DNA of 49,605 nucleotides, from contig VGWC01000011.1 in NCBI GenBank assembly GCA_016873775.1, forward strand, positions 1-49,605. The letters run 5' to 3'. Source of the DNA: Ignavibacteria bacterium (GTDB lineage: Bacteria > Bacteroidota > Ignavibacteria > UBA10030 > F1-140-MAGs086). The notes below the pieces were generated by a model. The model saw only the letters and a program-made list of their open reading frames with translations. It made no database searches and was not told the origin of the DNA. The translations under genes and the position numbers were made by a program. Shown here piece by piece: positions 40,968 through 49,605 of this stretch. Numbering within the stretch: the first letter of the stretch is position 1; every line of letters begins with the position of its first letter.

Positions 40968-42026
40968 ATGCATTCAACTACTCGAAGAAATTTTCTTAAA
41001 CAAACATCATTCCTTGCGGCAACGTCGCTTCTCCCTTCATTTTCAGTCACAGAAAATTCCGAAGAAAAAAAATTACATACACGTAAACCAATTGTCATTT
41101 CCAGTTCAAACGGAATTCCTGCGATTACCAAAGCAATGGAAATTATTCAGCAAGGAGGCGACGCACTTGGCGCAGTTATCGCGGGTGTAAATATTGTAGA
41201 AGATGACCCGAATGATACAAGCGTTGGTTTAGGAGGATTGCCTAATGAAAACGGCATTGTAGAACTTGATGCAGCCGTGATGCACGGACCTTCGCATCGA
41301 GCAGGCGCAGTTGCATCGCTTCGCAATATTAAAAACCCATCAAAAGTTGCGAGGCTTGTTCTTGAACGAACTGACCATATTCTCCTTGTTGGAGAAGGAG
41401 CATTAAATTTTGCAAAGGCGCATGGTTTTCAGGAAGAAAATTTGCTTACAGAACGAGCAAGACAAGAATGGTTACAATGGAAAGAAAATATGAGTACAAA
41501 TGATGATTGGCTTCCGCAACATTCAATTGAAGAAAAAAATATTGGTGGGAATTTTGCTCCATACTACCGGAACTATGGAACAATTCATTGCAGCGCGTTG
41601 GATTCATTTGGGAATCTTTCGTGCGTAACGACGACGAGCGGACTTGCATACAAAATTTCCGGAAGAGTTGGAGATTCACCAATTATCGGTGCGGGGTTGT
41701 ATCTTGATAACGAAGTAGGTTCTGCTGGCTCAACAGGAAGGGGAGAATCGAATCTGTTTAATTGCAGTTCGGTGATGGTTGTGGAATGGATGCGACAGGG
41801 AAAATCTCCGGAAGAAGCGTGTATGCGTGCGTGTCAGCGAATTGTTGACAGAAATAAAGAACAACGTTTGCTCGATGAGAAAGGTCGTTACAAACATCAA
41901 GTAAAATTTTATGCTATCAACAAAAAAGGAGAATATGGAAGCGCGGGTATTTTAAAAGGCGGCGTATTTACTTTGCACGATGGAAAGGAAGCGAAGAACT
42001 ACGATTGCGCGTATTTGTACGATTGA
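40968..42026 (+). CDS. Tat-exported isoaspartyl peptidase/asparaginase-family Ntn hydrolase
   Basis: This 352-residue protein starts with a twin-arginine signal (TRRNFLKQTSFLAATSLLPS), so it should be exported folded. The body matches the glycosylasparaginase/isoaspartyl-peptidase family: DPNDTSVGLGGLPNENGIVE with LDAAVMHG, the AGAVASLRNIKNPSKVARLV segment, and the substrate-site segments GRVGDSPIIGAGLYLDNEVG and GSTGRGE. The presumed autocleavage and nucleophile Thr is T205 in NYGTIHCSALD. In characterised enzymes this site reads HDTIG, so the flanking Asp (here Gly) and following Gly (here His) differ while the Thr is kept. Such enzymes cleave N-GlcNAc-Asn or isoaspartyl bonds. The next gene starts 30 bases downstream on the same strand. 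Confidence 0.88.
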   Translation: MHSTTRRNFLKQTSFLAATSLLPSFSVTENSEEKKLHTRKPIVISSSNGIPAITKAMEIIQQGGDALGAVIAGVNIVEDDPNDTSVGLGGLPNENGIVELDAAVMHGPSHRAGAVASLRNIKNPSKVARLVLERTDHILLVGEGALNFAKAHGFQEENLLTERARQEWLQWKENMSTNDDWLPQHSIEEKNIGGNFAPYYRNYGTIHCSALDSFGNLSCVTTTSGLAYKISGRVGDSPIIGAGLYLDNEVGSAGSTGRGESNLFNCSSVMVVEWMRQGKSPEEACMRACQRIVDRNKEQRLLDEKGRYKHQVKFYAINKKGEYGSAGILKGGVFTLHDGKEAKNYDCAYLYD

Positions 42027-42056
42027 TGTTTTTCTTGTATTCTTAAAATATATACC

Positions 42057-44213
42057 GTGAAATATATTTTTCTCACATTATTTTTCTTGCTTGAAAGTTC
42101 GTTTGTTTTTTCCCAAGAACAGGAAGCAGTATTAGGAGGAAAGGGCGAACAATTGCAATTGTACGATAACAGTTGGGCAATACTTGTTGGCATTACTTCG
42201 TACAATGATGCATCCGTTTCGACAAGAAAATTTGCCGTTGAAGATGTTAAAACATTAGCATCGTTATTTTCGAAACTTCAATTTCCTAAGCAGAATATTA
42301 TCATACTTCAAAACGAACAAGCGACGTTATTGAAAATTCGAGAGTCGTTAAATGATTTAGGTAAAAAAATCCGTAGCAATGATAGGTTTTTATTGTATTG
42401 GGCGGGCGCAACGGAAACTGCAACCGAGAAAGGAAAAGAGGTTGGATATTTGATACCGAGCGATGGGAGAAAAAAATTATTACCAACAACGAGTATTTCT
42501 CTGGATGAAATTTGTAGATTGTCAGACAATATCAGCGCGAAGCACATCCTTGTAATCATAGATAATTGTATGAGCGGATTTCCCAATCTCCAAGTAAAGA
42601 TTCCTCCAAAAATTTCTTCGACACCAATCAAAACAATTATTTCTTCGCGGGGATTTCAAGTTATTACTGCGGGAAGAAAGAATGAGCGGCATTATGAGAG
42701 TTCAATATTGAACCAAAGTATTTTTTCAAAAGCAATGAAAAATGCATTTTGGATTGGTTTATTAGATGTCGACAAAAATGGTTTAATTACGGCTGAAGAG
42801 TTGTATAATTATCTTGTTCCATCGGTTTCTGAACTTGCGAAGCAGGAAAATTTTATTGTGCAACATCCTGTGTATGCAACTTCAGCGTTGTTAGATGGTC
42901 AATTTATTTTTCCGCTGAAGGGACTTTATTATTCACTTGTCATAAGAGATTTACCGAAGAAGAATACTGTAAAAGTTAACGGGAAAATTATTTCCGAAAA
43001 TAAGCCGTCTGTGAAAAAAGCATACGAAAGCGGAACGCTTACATTGGAGATTGAATCTCCGGGAAAAAAAACGTTTTCAGAAATAGTAGCATTGAACGGC
43101 GATAAAACTATTGTTCCAAAACTTGATACACTTATTGAGTATTCGCTGGATACAAATCCCATCGGTGCCAATGTGAAAATTGATGATGAAAATGTTGGAA
43201 CAACTCCTTTCATAAAGCGTTTGAGCGTAGGATTGCATCGTATAGAAATTTCTAAAGACGGTTATCTACCGCTTGCATTTGACGTTCACATTTCGTTGGG
43301 GCATACGTTTGATAAAAAAGACCTTGTAAAACATACTGATATTACTCTCACGATTTCCGAGTTACCCGATAGCAGTTCTGTTTTTCTCGACGGAAACGTG
43401 ATTTCAAAAAACAAAGAGTTGCACAAACAGTTGTTGCAGAAAGGAATTTATACTCTTGAAATTCACGCTCCACATTATGATGTATATTCGCAAACAATCA
43501 CGTTGAACGAAGATGAAACTTTGATTCCCGAGATGAAGCGTCTAAGCGAATATCATCTTGAAACTGTTCCGTCGGGAGCAACAGTAATTCTTGATGGGAA
43601 AAAAGTTGGACAAACTCCGTTTCAATCTACGATAATTTCCGGCACGCATACGATTTTACTTACAAAAGATTTGTATGACTCATTGTTTTTTACCACAGTT
43701 GTTTCCGCTGATAATCATTATGATAAAAAATATCTTACCGTAACAACAGCAATAAAAGCGACGACGCAAAAAGATACATCCAATAGAATGAAATATGAAA
43801 ACACGTTCACTGATGCACAAAGAATGCATATACAGGAAGAATTTCGTGGTAGCACACCGATAACGATGCTTGATATTCACGTAAAGCCGCAAACCGCAAA
43901 ATTATTCATAGACGATAGACAATATGAATTGGAAAATGGAAATGCGATTGTCAGCGTTCAGAAAGGAAAACACAGAATTGTAGTATTTAACGCAGGATAT
44001 GAAATTTATGATGGACTTGTAGAAATAGAAGAAGGAAAAATTAAAGAAATAACGATTGTGTTGGAAAGCGCTTCAACGACGATGTGGTGGATTTACGGAG
44101 GCGCATCAGCTGTAATTGCAGGAACAGTAATTTTATTATACAAGAATATCATCGAAGAAAAAGTAGTTCTTGATCCGTATGGAAATCCGCCGCAATTTCC
44201 TCCGCAACCATAA
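42057..44213 (+). CDS. Caspase-fold protein with PEGA-type repeats, expected catalytic His replaced
   Basis: A GTG start at 42057 is chosen because it gives a signal peptide (MKYIFLTLFFLLESSFVFSQ). No ATG precedes the mature region. Residues about 36-285 form a caspase-like (C14) domain: SWAILVGITSYND, a Cys motif IIDNCMSG (C151), and an EF-hand-like DVDKNGLITAEEL (237-249) that is common in this family. Where the His of the GHG motif should be, the sequence is YWAGATE, with Ala118. About five PEGA-like beta units follow (about 290-350, 361-410, 431-487, 498-545, 603-660; for example SGATVILDGKKVGQTPF). A membrane helix (about 681-699) comes next, then a short Pro-rich tail. The protein is probably membrane-anchored with most of its mass outside the cytoplasm. 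Catalysis is doubtful without the His. It sits between the asparaginase and a giant surface-protein gene. Confidence 0.87.
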   Translation: MKYIFLTLFFLLESSFVFSQEQEAVLGGKGEQLQLYDNSWAILVGITSYNDASVSTRKFAVEDVKTLASLFSKLQFPKQNIIILQNEQATLLKIRESLNDLGKKIRSNDRFLLYWAGATETATEKGKEVGYLIPSDGRKKLLPTTSISLDEICRLSDNISAKHILVIIDNCMSGFPNLQVKIPPKISSTPIKTIISSRGFQVITAGRKNERHYESSILNQSIFSKAMKNAFWIGLLDVDKNGLITAEELYNYLVPSVSELAKQENFIVQHPVYATSALLDGQFIFPLKGLYYSLVIRDLPKKNTVKVNGKIISENKPSVKKAYESGTLTLEIESPGKKTFSEIVALNGDKTIVPKLDTLIEYSLDTNPIGANVKIDDENVGTTPFIKRLSVGLHRIEISKDGYLPLAFDVHISLGHTFDKKDLVKHTDITLTISELPDSSSVFLDGNVISKNKELHKQLLQKGIYTLEIHAPHYDVYSQTITLNEDETLIPEMKRLSEYHLETVPSGATVILDGKKVGQTPFQSTIISGTHTILLTKDLYDSLFFTTVVSADNHYDKKYLTVTTAIKATTQKDTSNRMKYENTFTDAQRMHIQEEFRGSTPITMLDIHVKPQTAKLFIDDRQYELENGNAIVSVQKGKHRIVVFNAGYEIYDGLVEIEEGKIKEITIVLESASTTMWWIYGGASAVIAGTVILLYKNIIEEKVVLDPYGNPPQFPPQP

Positions 44214-44244
44214 TAACTATTTCCTATTTTATAAAATTACAATA

Positions 44245-47200
44245 ATGATGCTACTTCGTTTTTTCATTTCGATAATTTTATTTTTTTGTTTTTGTCGAAT
44301 ATCAACGTTTAGCGATACGACAACTGTTGGCGGAAATATTACAACGAATACTACGTGGAGTACAGTGAACAGTCCTTATCGTGTTATTAGTGAAGTACTT
44401 GTTTTCAATGGTGCGATGTTAACTATTGAAGCAGGAGTAACGGTTTTATTTGACAGTGGAACTGGATTACGAATTGGGAAATCGGGAAGTTTTAATTCCG
44501 ATGCAGGTTCATTGATTGCACTCGGAACAGCATCGGATTCAATCCGATTTACCTCGAGTTCAGAAGATACGGCACAATGGAAAGGAATTGTATTTGATAA
44601 CGGAAGCGACGTAGGGGGAAGTAACTCAGTCCTTGCCTTTTGTGTATTCGAGCGCGCTGGTGAAACAAATACGAATGCGGATAATGAAAAAGCAAACGTG
44701 TTTTGTAAAAACACGAATACTCCTTCTATTGCAAATTCAGCGTTTAGAAATTCAGACAAGTACGAATTATATTGTTCGAACGCAAATCCGAGTATTACGC
44801 AGAGTTCGTTCAGTAACTCTACGACTGTTTCAACGCTTGTGTTGCTCAAATCGAATTCATCGCCAACATTTTCACATAGCAGTTTTTCAAGTGCAAGCGC
44901 AACGCATTTGTTGTTTTGCGATTCTTCTTCTTATCCGACGCTTACGAATAATTTTTTTATCAGTGAGAATGCAAAAGCAATGCGAGTTGGAATTCTCTCA
45001 CTCTTCAGCGCAAATAATTTTTCCGCTCTTGCACATAAAGGTATAGAAATCATCGGAGGTACGTTAAACGCGAACAGAATTTGGAGTAAGCAAATTTCTG
45101 AATCTACGTATATCGTACTTCAACGTGACATTTCTGTTTCCAATGGAACGAATCCTACGCTAACAATAGATTCCGGAGTTGTTGTAAAATTTTCCAATGT
45201 CGGATTACGTATCGGAGGAATCTCAAATTCGAACGAAGGAAAACTCATAGCAAACGGAACGGTAACGGATTCCGTTCGTTTCACGAGCGAGAGTGGAAAT
45301 ATCAATGGATGGAAAGGTATACTATTCGACGACGGAAGCGATAAGGGCGGCGATAGTTCCGTGATAAAATATGGTATTATCGAAAACGCGGGATTACCGA
45401 ATGTGTATAATATTTCTTCAAACATACATACAAAATTTTCCACAAGTACGGTAATTTCAAATTCAACCATTCGCAATGCGAATGGATACGAATTGTTTTG
45501 CGATAGTAGTGCGTCGGGGAAATTTGTTCGTACCGATTTTTCTCATTCTACGTATGTTTATTCGATTGTTTATTTAAAAAATAATTCCGCCCCAACTTTT
45601 TACAATTGCACATTTGTTACTGATAGTTCATCGTACGTGATATATAGTGAACTTTCAAATTGCACTCCAATTGTATCAGAATGTATATTTTCAAATGCCT
45701 ACGGAAAATCTTTTCGTGTTGGTGTTCTTTCGCAAATAATTGATAACAATGTATCTCGTGTTGCAGTAAAAGGAATGGAAATTCTCGGAGGAATTTTCAA
45801 TCAAAACAGAACGTGGAAAAAGCAACCAGGAGATTCTATGTATGTAGTATTGGGAAATGATATTTCTATTCGCAACGGAAATAATCCAACATTGACATTA
45901 GATTCAGGAATTATCGTAAAATTTTTAGGTGTTGGTTTAACCATTGGTGGAAGCACCTCAACCGACGAAGGAATCTTGATTGCAAATGGAAGTGCATCAC
46001 AACCGGTGTATTTTACAAGCGCATCGGGAACAAGCGGAGGATGGAAAGGTCTATTGTTTGAAAGTGGCAGCGATTACAATACTGCAAGTTCGTTGCTTTC
46101 ATATTGTGTTATTGAAAATGCCGGACAATTAAATACGTACGGAGCAGCAGCGAATATCTATTGCAGGAATACGAGAACTCCGGTCATTCATTTTTCGACA
46201 ATAAAAAATTCCAGCGGCATTGGTGTATATTGTTCCGCCTCATCGCCGACATTGAAAAATTCACAAGTCATCTTTAATACGCAATATGGAATTGATGTTT
46301 CAGCAAATTCAAGTCCCCTCTTGGGAAATACATTACAATATTCCAATGATATTTATGGAAACGGACAGTACGAAGTATATGTAGAAGGGACACAGAATAT
46401 CAATGCGCGTTATAACTATTGGGGGACAACAAATCAGGATATAATAGCATCAAGAATTTTCGATAAAACGGATAATGCTTCTCTTGGCGAAGTGCTGTTT
46501 AAACCGTATACTGATAGTTCAAGAACAGTATTACTTCCCGATGTAACTCCTCCCATAAATCCAACAATCGCAAACGGATTTTCTGATTCGTTACAAACAT
46601 TACAACTTATTTCAGCTCGCGCATACAACTATTCGCACCCGTACTTTATCTGGAATAGCGGAAGAGACAGTAATTCATTTGTTGCGGGATATGCTATTGC
46701 ACTTACTTCCGATAGTTCAGATACTTTACTGCGAATAATAACAACCAATGATACATCATTAACTGTTGTTGATGATTTAACCAAAGAGACAAACTATTAT
46801 TTTCGTATACGAACAAAAGATGTTTATGAAAATTGGAGTAATGCGGTTACGTTGTTTCGTTATTATTACGACTCGCTTGCACCTGTTGTTCCGCTACTTC
46901 TTTATGCCAACGGAGGAAACGGAAACGTAACACTCCGATGGAATAAAAATATTGATGGAGATTTTTTCCGTTACCGTATTTTTCATGGTATCAATCCTAA
47001 TCCGTCAATACAAGTCGATTCAGTTTCGAACAGAAATGATACGATGAAAACAATTTCGAATTTACCGAACGGAACAACACAGTACTTTCGTATCACTTCC
47101 GTAGATACACTATTCAACGAAAGTAGTTTTTCCAACGAACTCAGCGCAACGCCAATTCAACCACCATCCATTCCAACATTATTTTCTCCCAATAATGGAG

Positions 47201-49605
47201 CGACACATCAATCAGTACTCCTATCATTTGTTTGGAACAGTGCTGTTGGAGCACAGACATATCGGTTGCAAGTATCTCCCGATTCGAATTTCGCGGCAAC
47301 ATTTTTTGATGACTCAACCATCACTGAAACATCGCAACAAGTAGAAACGCTTTCTGTTGCGACGAATTATTACTGGCGCGTGAAAGCAAAAAACGCCGGA
47401 GGGATCAGTGATTGGTCGCAACGATGGAAATTTAAAACTGTTTCGCTTCCTAAGTTTTCAATCAATAAAACTTTTATTTTGTTTGATAGCGTGTATGTAG
47501 ATTCTACGCAAAGCGATAGTGTTGTTATTTCTAACACCGGAACAGAACTACTGCATCTTACTTCTACTTCCGAGAATAATCATTTCAGCGTTATTCCAAC
47601 GATTGACAGTATTTCACCATCAGCGGCGAAAACTTTTTTTGTTTCATTTCATCCTACTTCTTTGGGAAATAAAACTGGAAAAATAATATTTATTCACGAT
47701 GGTTTAACTTCCCCAGACACAATTTTCGCAGCAGGAGCGGGAATTGCACCTTCCATTTCGTTATCTACATTGCTCCTCTCACTTGATTCCGTACTTGTGA
47801 ATACGAGCAACACCGATTCGTTTTTTATTTCGAATCCCGGATCAGCAACGCTTAACGTTACCAATGTTTCTTGTAATACCAATGCATTCATAGTTACTCC
47901 CAATAATTTTTTCATTGAACCCGATGATACGCAAAAAGTATTCGTAACGTTCACTCCTTCGAACGCAATTTCGTACAACGGAATAATTACTATTGAACAT
48001 AATGCTTCTGGAAATCCTACATCGTTACTTGTTACGGGAACAGGAATTACGCCTTCTGTTTTCATTTTTCCTGCAACTCTTTTTTTCAGTGAAGTTATAG
48101 TGAACACAACAAAACTTGATTCAATAACAATTACCAATACTGGAACTGCAGAACTTGTTGTAACAAATATTACCAGTACACATTTTACGTATTCCGCTTC
48201 ACCGACAAATTTTATTCTTTCTCCGAATCAGAATAAAAAAATCTATATATCATTTTCACCCGTTGCGCGTGGAACGATCAATGCATCAGTGAAAATATTT
48301 CATAACGCTGTTGGTGGTTTTTCAAGTGTGAGTGTTTCAGGTTTAGGGATTGCTCCACAAATCGTATTAGTACCTACGTCGCTTTCGTTTGGAAATGTTA
48401 TCGTGCATCAGTTCAAACAAGATTCTTTCAGTGTTGCGAATTCAGGCGCGGCTCCGCTTGAAGTTACCAATATCATCAGTTCAGATTCAACGTTTTCTAT
48501 TCACCCAACAAATTTCACGGTTGCGCCGAGCGAAAACCGAATTGTCATAGTTACCTTTTCTCCGGCGACAACTGGAAATTTATCAGGACATATTGTTCTT
48601 TCGCATAATGCAACGGGAACTCCGGATACAGTTTTTATTTTCGGAAACGGAAGTCCTCCGCCATCGCCTGCTCTTTCATATTCTCCTCAAACAATTTCAT
48701 TTGATAGTGTCGTCATTCAAACGCAGAAACGTGATTCTTTTTTTATTTCCAACGGAGGAAACGCGCAACTTATCGTCTCAAATATTTTTTCCGATAATAC
48801 TGTTTTTTCAGTTGATACAAATACATTTTCACTTTCACCTTCAACAAATAAAAAAATTGATGTAACATTTTTCCCCGCTACTCTTACTACGTATTCAGGT
48901 AATATTATATTTCTCCATAATGCATACGGAAGTCCCGATACATTGAAAGTTTTCGGAAAAGGAATTCCCCCACCTTCGCCAACATTATTCCTTACGAACG
49001 ATTCTCTTTCTTTTGGCAACGTACGCTTACACGCAAGTAAAAAGGATTCGATGACAATTCGAAATTCCGGAACAGCATTGTTGACAGGAAAATTATACAA
49101 CAGTGAATCGGCTTTTGTTTTGTCAACTGATACGTTCTTTTTACAACCGAATAAAATTAAAAATATACCCGTTACATTCTCTCCTGATTCTGCAAAACAA
49201 TACATTTCCAAAATTCAAATTACACACAATGCAAGCGGAAGCCCCGATACGGTAATTATCCTTGGAAGAGGGTATCCATTCCCAATAATGTATGCGCCCG
49301 ATACTGCCATTTGGTTTGGAAGCGTATTAGCAGGTAATACAAAAACAGATACAATTATTTTCTACAATCAAGGGACTGCGCCATTGTATATTTTAAATAT
49401 AGATATAAGCAATACTATTTTTTCAACGGAAGATAATTCATTTACCGTTGCGCCGAATGATTCTCATTTGCTCATTGTTCAATTTACACCTGTCAATGAA
49501 GGTGTGTTTCAATCATCGCTTGTACTTTCACACGATGCAGATGGAAGTCCTACAACTATTCTCCTTTCTGGTGTTGGAAAAAAAAGAATGAATGACGGCG
49601 AAATG
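44245..49605 (+). CDS. Giant extracellular protein: beta-helix, FN3-like and HYDIN/choice-of-anchor-D repeats (3' end outside window)
   Basis: An ATG at 44245 (alternative at 44248) begins an open frame of 1,787 codons that reaches the right edge without a stop. A hydrophobic signal (LLRFFISIILFFCFC) leads the protein. Residues about 28-760 form three right-handed beta-helix modules, each opening with a TLTIDSGVVVKF-type strand and containing RFTS..GxxxGWKGIxFDxGSD. The last ends in YNYWGTTNQDIIASRI, a common beta-helix terminator motif. FN3-like domains follow at about 765-1,065 (YFRIRTKDVYENWSN; YWRVKAKNAGGISDWSQRW). From about 1,070 onward there are seven approximately 100-residue HYDIN/ASH-type repeats (SLSFGNVIVHQFKQDSFSVA). 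The gene starts 31 bases after the caspase-like gene. A T9SS sorting domain would be expected beyond the edge but cannot be seen. Confidence 0.9.
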   Translation, partial: MMLLRFFISIILFFCFCRISTFSDTTTVGGNITTNTTWSTVNSPYRVISEVLVFNGAMLTIEAGVTVLFDSGTGLRIGKSGSFNSDAGSLIALGTASDSIRFTSSSEDTAQWKGIVFDNGSDVGGSNSVLAFCVFERAGETNTNADNEKANVFCKNTNTPSIANSAFRNSDKYELYCSNANPSITQSSFSNSTTVSTLVLLKSNSSPTFSHSSFSSASATHLLFCDSSSYPTLTNNFFISENAKAMRVGILSLFSANNFSALAHKGIEIIGGTLNANRIWSKQISESTYIVLQRDISVSNGTNPTLTIDSGVVVKFSNVGLRIGGISNSNEGKLIANGTVTDSVRFTSESGNINGWKGILFDDGSDKGGDSSVIKYGIIENAGLPNVYNISSNIHTKFSTSTVISNSTIRNANGYELFCDSSASGKFVRTDFSHSTYVYSIVYLKNNSAPTFYNCTFVTDSSSYVIYSELSNCTPIVSECIFSNAYGKSFRVGVLSQIIDNNVSRVAVKGMEILGGIFNQNRTWKKQPGDSMYVVLGNDISIRNGNNPTLTLDSGIIVKFLGVGLTIGGSTSTDEGILIANGSASQPVYFTSASGTSGGWKGLLFESGSDYNTASSLLSYCVIENAGQLNTYGAAANIYCRNTRTPVIHFSTIKNSSGIGVYCSASSPTLKNSQVIFNTQYGIDVSANSSPLLGNTLQYSNDIYGNGQYEVYVEGTQNINARYNYWGTTNQDIIASRIFDKTDNASLGEVLFKPYTDSSRTVLLPDVTPPINPTIANGFSDSLQTLQLISARAYNYSHPYFIWNSGRDSNSFVAGYAIALTSDSSDTLLRIITTNDTSLTVVDDLTKETNYYFRIRTKDVYENWSNAVTLFRYYYDSLAPVVPLLLYANGGNGNVTLRWNKNIDGDFFRYRIFHGINPNPSIQVDSVSNRNDTMKTISNLPNGTTQYFRITSVDTLFNESSFSNELSATPIQPPSIPTLFSPNNGATHQSVLLSFVWNSAVGAQTYRLQVSPDSNFAATFFDDSTITETSQQVETLSVATNYYWRVKAKNAGGISDWSQRWKFKTVSLPKFSINKTFILFDSVYVDSTQSDSVVISNTGTELLHLTSTSENNHFSVIPTIDSISPSAAKTFFVSFHPTSLGNKTGKIIFIHDGLTSPDTIFAAGAGIAPSISLSTLLLSLDSVLVNTSNTDSFFISNPGSATLNVTNVSCNTNAFIVTPNNFFIEPDDTQKVFVTFTPSNAISYNGIITIEHNASGNPTSLLVTGTGITPSVFIFPATLFFSEVIVNTTKLDSITITNTGTAELVVTNITSTHFTYSASPTNFILSPNQNKKIYISFSPVARGTINASVKIFHNAVGGFSSVSVSGLGIAPQIVLVPTSLSFGNVIVHQFKQDSFSVANSGAAPLEVTNIISSDSTFSIHPTNFTVAPSENRIVIVTFSPATTGNLSGHIVLSHNATGTPDTVFIFGNGSPPPSPALSYSPQTISFDSVVIQTQKRDSFFISNGGNAQLIVSNIFSDNTVFSVDTNTFSLSPSTNKKIDVTFFPATLTTYSGNIIFLHNAYGSPDTLKVFGKGIPPPSPTLFLTNDSLSFGNVRLHASKKDSMTIRNSGTALLTGKLYNSESAFVLSTDTFFLQPNKIKNIPVTFSPDSAKQYISKIQITHNASGSPDTVIILGRGYPFPIMYAPDTAIWFGSVLAGNTKTDTIIFYNQGTAPLYILNIDISNTIFSTEDNSFTVAPNDSHLLIVQFTPVNEGVFQSSLVLSHDADGSPTTILLSGVGKKRMNDGEM
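47455..49590. repeat. Seven tandem HYDIN/choice-of-anchor-D units
   Basis: Units begin at about 47457, 47752, 48055, 48358, 48670, 48979 and 49288, so the spacing is about 300-312 bases. Each has the pattern LxFDSVxVxxxxxDSxxIxN, then G-x-A-x-L, F-x-V-x-P, VTFxP and HNASGxPDTVxVxGxG. They are diverged in sequence and may continue beyond the window. Confidence 0.85.

Noticed and set aside
48717-49211. Long minus-strand frame (164 codons) under the second giant gene
   Set aside because: It is antisense to the HYDIN repeats, has no recognisable domain, and arises from the base composition of the repeat codons. The plus frame is clearly the coding one.

Overview
The window is AT-rich DNA with long, tightly packed genes. 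It looks like a chromosome segment from the Bacteroidota/Ignavibacteriota/Kapabacteria side of the FCB group. The reasons are: C-terminal type IX secretion (T9SS) sorting domains with the NYPNPFN/NYPNPMN signature on three proteins; a TonB-dependent receptor with a Bacteroidetes-style promoter upstream (TTTG-N20-TAnnTTTx); A/T-rich leaders with almost no Shine-Dalgarno sequences; and several gene families common in that group. No database search was possible, so the lineage is inferred. I saw no phage, transposase, CRISPR array or rRNA.

Layout. 1-1383: 3' end of a pyrimidine-nucleoside phosphorylase, a hicB-hicA toxin-antitoxin pair with a DUF2283 gene, and a palindromic intergenic repeat. 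1424-3833: lemA and two TPM-domain genes, then a membrane-anchored [2Fe-2S] ferredoxin closed by a strong terminator. 4087-6275: transketolase, a bidirectional terminator and tRNA-Ser(GGA). 6355-11106: a secreted M14 carboxypeptidase and two convergent beta-propeller T9SS cargo proteins. 11173-14041 (minus strand): TonB-dependent receptor and a small membrane-anchored protein. 14149-20212 (plus strand): membrane protein, aldehyde dehydrogenase, PsbP-like lipoprotein, YbjQ-family protein, DUF1015 protein, EamA transporter and methylmalonyl-CoA epimerase. 20296-22293: uvrC. 22503-37475: one uninterrupted gene for a secreted repeat protein of about 4,990 residues. 37564-37860: a small helical protein with a strong terminator. 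37957-40836 (minus strand): a membrane Fe-S oxidoreductase and a DUF4905-like propeller protein. 40968 to the window end: a probable operon of a Tat-exported asparaginase-type Ntn hydrolase, a caspase-fold/PEGA protein that lacks the expected catalytic His, and a second giant extracellular protein that runs off the right edge with no stop.

Two themes stand out. The first is surface and secretion biology: about 20 kb of the 49.6 kb encodes two giant repetitive extracellular proteins, and other genes add T9SS cargo, a TonB-dependent receptor and PEGA domains. The second is short tandem or palindromic repeats that have become coding sequence: a 52-codon in-frame block and an approximately 11-codon block inside uvrC, a palindrome inside the signal-peptide region of a TPM gene, and a heptamer repeat that supplies the C-terminus and stop codon of the EamA gene. 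They behave like the Rickettsia palindromic elements that insert in frame into genes, but their sequences appear to be a different, heptamer/octamer-based set. This is the window's best candidate for something not well described.

No stretch longer than 300 bases lacks a gene. The longest gaps (about 190-215 bases: 3900-4086, 13297-13510 and 22294-22502) contain the hairpins and promoter-like elements listed.
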